Assembly (NCBI GenBank): GCA_947446155.1
Contig: CANFFZ010000095.1
Coordinates: 1-8,169, forward strand
Direction: 5' to 3'
Origin: Chloroflexota bacterium
GTDB taxonomy: Bacteria > Chloroflexota > Dehalococcoidia > UBA2979
DNA: 8,169 bases
The notes under the pieces are model-generated. The model did no database searches. It worked only from the letters and a program-made list of their open reading frames with translations, and had not been told where the DNA came from. Shown here piece by piece: positions 6,513-8,169 of the stretch (positions are counted from its first letter, which is position 1; every line of letters starts with the position of its first letter). A program made the translations under genes and the position numbers.

Positions 6513-6607
6513 GGCTGGGAGTTGCCGCCCTCGGCTGGGTGGCGCAGATCCTCGGGGTAGCCTGAGCGAGGTTGCTTCGGTAGGCTGGAAGGTCGGCGGT
6601 GGGTTTC

Positions 6608-6710
6608 TTCGATGGCCGTCCACGCGTTACGTGGCGGTTGGGGACGTAACCCGTCGTCCGTCGCACAGTCTGTGCGAAGCCGTCTTGATAAGTATCCCGT
6701 TTGGGTCGTC
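6608..6710 (+). repeat. Right copy of ~103-bp inverted flanking element
   Basis: This is the plus-strand counterpart of 2939-3040. It contains hairpin CCACG/CGTGG (6620-6634), stem GGACG/CGTCC (6642-6659), the perfect palindrome TCGCACAGTCTGTGCGA (6661-6677), TTGATAAGTA and a CCC-GTTT-GGG hairpin. The first hairpin is also possible in the left copy despite base changes. It ends 57 bases before the rplI start and lies within the presumed rplI leader, so it could act as RNA structure or as a DNA operator. It could equally be the right boundary of the repeat-protein cassette. Confidence 0.8.
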
Positions 6711-6767
6711 GCGCTGCTCCATGATGGCGGCAGTCCCGGCTCCGACACGCCGAGAGGGTCATCCGAC

Positions 6768-7370
6768 GTGAAGGTTGTGTTCCTGGAGACTGTTGAGGGT
6801 TCGGGTTCTATGGGCGAGGTGCGAACCGTAGCCCCTGGATACGCCCGAAATTTCCTACTGCCGCGCGGCCTAGCCGCACCGGCAACACCGACTGTCCTCG
6901 CCCGTGCTGAAAGGCTGCGGGAAATCGAGGAGAGCCGGCAGCGGTCCCAGGATGAGCGGGCTCGCGAGCTTGTCGGCAAGCTCGAGGGCAAACCGCTCGT
7001 CATGGCTGTTCGCGTCGGTGAGCAGGGACGTCTGTACGGTTCTGTCACAAACGTTGACATCGCCCAGAAGGCTGGGGAGATTCTGGGCGAAGAACTGGAC
7101 AGGCGTCGCATCCTGCTGCCTGAGGTGATTCGGAAGGTGGGGGTCTACACCGTGCCCGTTCGGCTGTCGCGTAGCGTCGTGCCGGATGTGCAGGTGGTCG
7201 TGGTGGACGTGGATGCGCCGGAAGGCGTGGACGCGGCCGTTGCGGAGATGCTGAAGCCAGCAATGGAAGAAGCACCCGTCCCGACACAGGCCTTTGCCGT
7301 CTCGATGGAGCAATCCACCGAGGACGAAGCCACCGATGGCGAGTCGGAGCCGGGCACTCCTTCCGCTTAA
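6768..7370 (+). CDS. rplI: Large-subunit ribosomal protein L9
   Basis: L9 binds 23S rRNA near the base of the L1 stalk and helps keep reading frame. The N-terminal domain is clear: VKVVFLETVEGSG then GEVRTVAPGYARNFLLPRGLA (from residue 16), followed by the charged connecting helix (about 43-75) and the C-terminal domain with GRLYGSVTNVDIA (87-99) and VGVYTVPVRL (124-133). The start is the GTG at 6768, because L9 begins M-K-V; GAGAGGG lies upstream at a normal distance. An in-frame ATG at 6612 would add 52 residues unlike any L9 and is rejected. The protein is 200 residues against about 150 usually. The extra 45-50 residues at the C-terminus are acidic and look disordered. It is not beside rpsF-ssb-rpsR as in many bacteria; only dnaB, a usual neighbour, is present. 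Confidence 0.96.
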   Translation: MKVVFLETVEGSGSMGEVRTVAPGYARNFLLPRGLAAPATPTVLARAERLREIEESRQRSQDERARELVGKLEGKPLVMAVRVGEQGRLYGSVTNVDIAQKAGEILGEELDRRRILLPEVIRKVGVYTVPVRLSRSVVPDVQVVVVDVDAPEGVDAAVAEMLKPAMEEAPVPTQAFAVSMEQSTEDEATDGESEPGTPSA

Positions 7371-7399
7371 CGCGCACAGCGCGTCGCGGGAGATTGACG

Positions 7400-7421
7400 G
7401 GGGTCGACGAAGGTCGACCCC
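7400..7421 (+). terminator. Hairpin between rplI and dnaB
   Basis: GGGGTCGAC (7400-7408) and GTCGACCCC (7413-7421) form a 9-bp stem with a GAAG tetraloop, 30 bases after the rplI stop. No U tract follows, so it may be an attenuating or Rho-assisted terminator, or a processing site, in a unit that continues into dnaB. Confidence 0.6.
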
Positions 7422-7462
7422 TCGCCATTCCGACGCACTCCCCCCACTGATCCGAGGCTGGC

Positions 7463-8169
7463 GTGGTACTTGATGGACGCCCCGCCTCGCTCCGCCCGGA
7501 CCAACGTCCGCGGCCGGCCCCCACGGGCCTGCCCCCGCATGACATCGCCGCCGAAGAGGCGGTGATCGCCGCGCTGCTCCTGGACGATGACTCCTACCCC
7601 CGCGTCCTCCCGATCGTGCAGCCCGAAGACTTCTTCCGTGAGCAGAACGGCTGGGTCTACGAGGCCTGCCTGGCCCTCGCGGAGCGCAACGAGCCGATCA
7701 CCATCCCCACCGTCGCGCACGAACTCGACCGCAACGCGCGCCTCGATGCCGCCGGTGGCGAGCAGTACCTCGCCGAGATCGCCGGCAAGTACTTCACCGC
7801 CGTGGGTGTCGAGGCGCACGCACGCATCGTGGCCCGGGACGCGCTCTACCGCCGGCTGATCCAGGCGGCAGGGCAGATCGCCCAGATGGCCTACGAGGGC
7901 GGCTCGGACGTCCAGCGCGTCCTCAGCCACGCCGAGACCACCCTCCTCAATCTGCGCACCGCGGAGGCTGCGGGCGACTTCCGGCGGCTGCGCGACCTGC
8001 TGGACGAGTTCCTCGAGTCGCCCTCTGAGGAAGAGGACGGCGAACTCTCCGGTGCGATCCGTACCGGGTTCATGGACCTAGACGAGCAGTTGTCCGGTGG
8101 CTACAAGCGTGGCGACCTCGTGATCCTCGCGGCGCGGCCGGGCATCGGGAAGTCGTCGCTGCTGATGAA
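7463..8169 (+). CDS. dnaB: Replicative DNA helicase DnaB (5' part)
   Basis: DnaB is the hexameric ATP-driven helicase that unwinds DNA at the replication fork. The first 235 codons are in the window and the gene runs off the right edge. After a proline/arginine-rich leader of about 25 residues comes LPPHDIAAEEAVIAALLLDD (from residue 23), the usual start of the N-terminal collar domain. PEDFFREQNGWVYEACLAL and later helices complete that domain. The linker leads to GFMDLDEQLSGGYKRGDLVI and the Walker A motif ARPGIGKSS (224-232) of the RecA-like motor. The start is the GTG at 7463: an in-frame TGA at 7448-7450 rules out anything earlier, and GAGG at 7454-7457 lies five bases upstream. The ATG at 7473 is out of frame. 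Intein insertions are common near DnaB Walker A, but the part seen is uninterrupted. Confidence 0.96.
   Translation, partial: MVLDGRPASLRPDQRPRPAPTGLPPHDIAAEEAVIAALLLDDDSYPRVLPIVQPEDFFREQNGWVYEACLALAERNEPITIPTVAHELDRNARLDAAGGEQYLAEIAGKYFTAVGVEAHARIVARDALYRRLIQAAGQIAQMAYEGGSDVQRVLSHAETTLLNLRTAEAAGDFRRLRDLLDEFLESPSEEEDGELSGAIRTGFMDLDEQLSGGYKRGDLVILAARPGIGKSSLLM

Larger units (their letters stand above)
6414..6767 (+). other. rplI leader region between copy B and rplI
   Basis: About 350 bases without a confident gene lie between the copy B control region and rplI. In order it holds two SOS-like boxes overlapping a promoter (6473-6512), a 24-codon hydrophobic ORF (6491-6565) that I do not trust, the right inverted element (6608-6710), and the rplI ribosome binding site. 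If the promoter at 6483 is used, rplI has a leader of about 250 nt, long for a ribosomal protein gene. Confidence 0.6.

Noticed and set aside
6612..6767. N-terminal extension of rplI from the ATG at 6612
   Set aside because: The 52 added residues are encoded by the repeated flanking element and do not resemble L9, which begins at the GTG at 6768 with a proper ribosome binding site.

Overview
This is a GC-rich bacterial chromosomal window. It has two housekeeping ends and an unusual accessory block between them. The left end carries purL (purine synthesis) and a small NTF2-like gene. The right end carries rplI (ribosomal protein L9) and the start of dnaB (replicative helicase). The stand-alone small-type PurL, the rplI-dnaB pairing, heavy GTG start use and surface proteins ending in a KTGNAGL-type anchor suggest a high-GC Gram-positive-like lineage. 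Chloroflexota is my best guess and Actinobacteria-like groups are possible. This is inference from style, not a phylogenetic result.

Layout: purL (68-2281, +) and an NTF2/SnoaL-like gene (2284-2667, +) are two bases apart and probably form an operon. A possible 88-residue basic protein (2589-2855, -) converges on them. From about 2939 to 6710 lies a cassette bounded by two diverged copies of a roughly 103-bp element in inverted orientation (2939-3040 and 6608-6710). Inside are two tandem, minus-strand paralogues of a secreted repeat protein. Copy B (4827-6263) is intact at 478 residues. Copy A (3128-4554) is the same protein broken by a one-base frameshift near 3938-3954. Each paralogue has a signal peptide, five repeats of about 80 residues, each with one pair of cysteines, an almost charge-free body, a PAKTG sortase-like motif, a membrane helix and a basic tail. 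Their promoters and terminators are duplicated along with the genes.

Upstream of copy B, on the opposite strand, is a good sigma-70-type promoter (TTGACA, 18 bp, TATTCT). It is overlapped by two LexA-like GAAC-N4-GTTC half-matched boxes whose centres are 22 bp apart. This promoter points at rplI through a leader of about 250 nt that contains the right-hand copy of the inverted element. Both copies of the element read outward from the cassette, one toward rplI and one toward the possible 88-residue gene, and both can fold into several hairpins. They could be ends of a mobile or invertible unit, or a duplicated regulatory RNA/operator element. The sequence alone does not decide.

The purL/NTF2 and rplI/dnaB parts look ordinary. 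The points most worth following are the inverted element pair, the odd Cys-pair repeat surface proteins, and the SOS-like control region between them and rplI.
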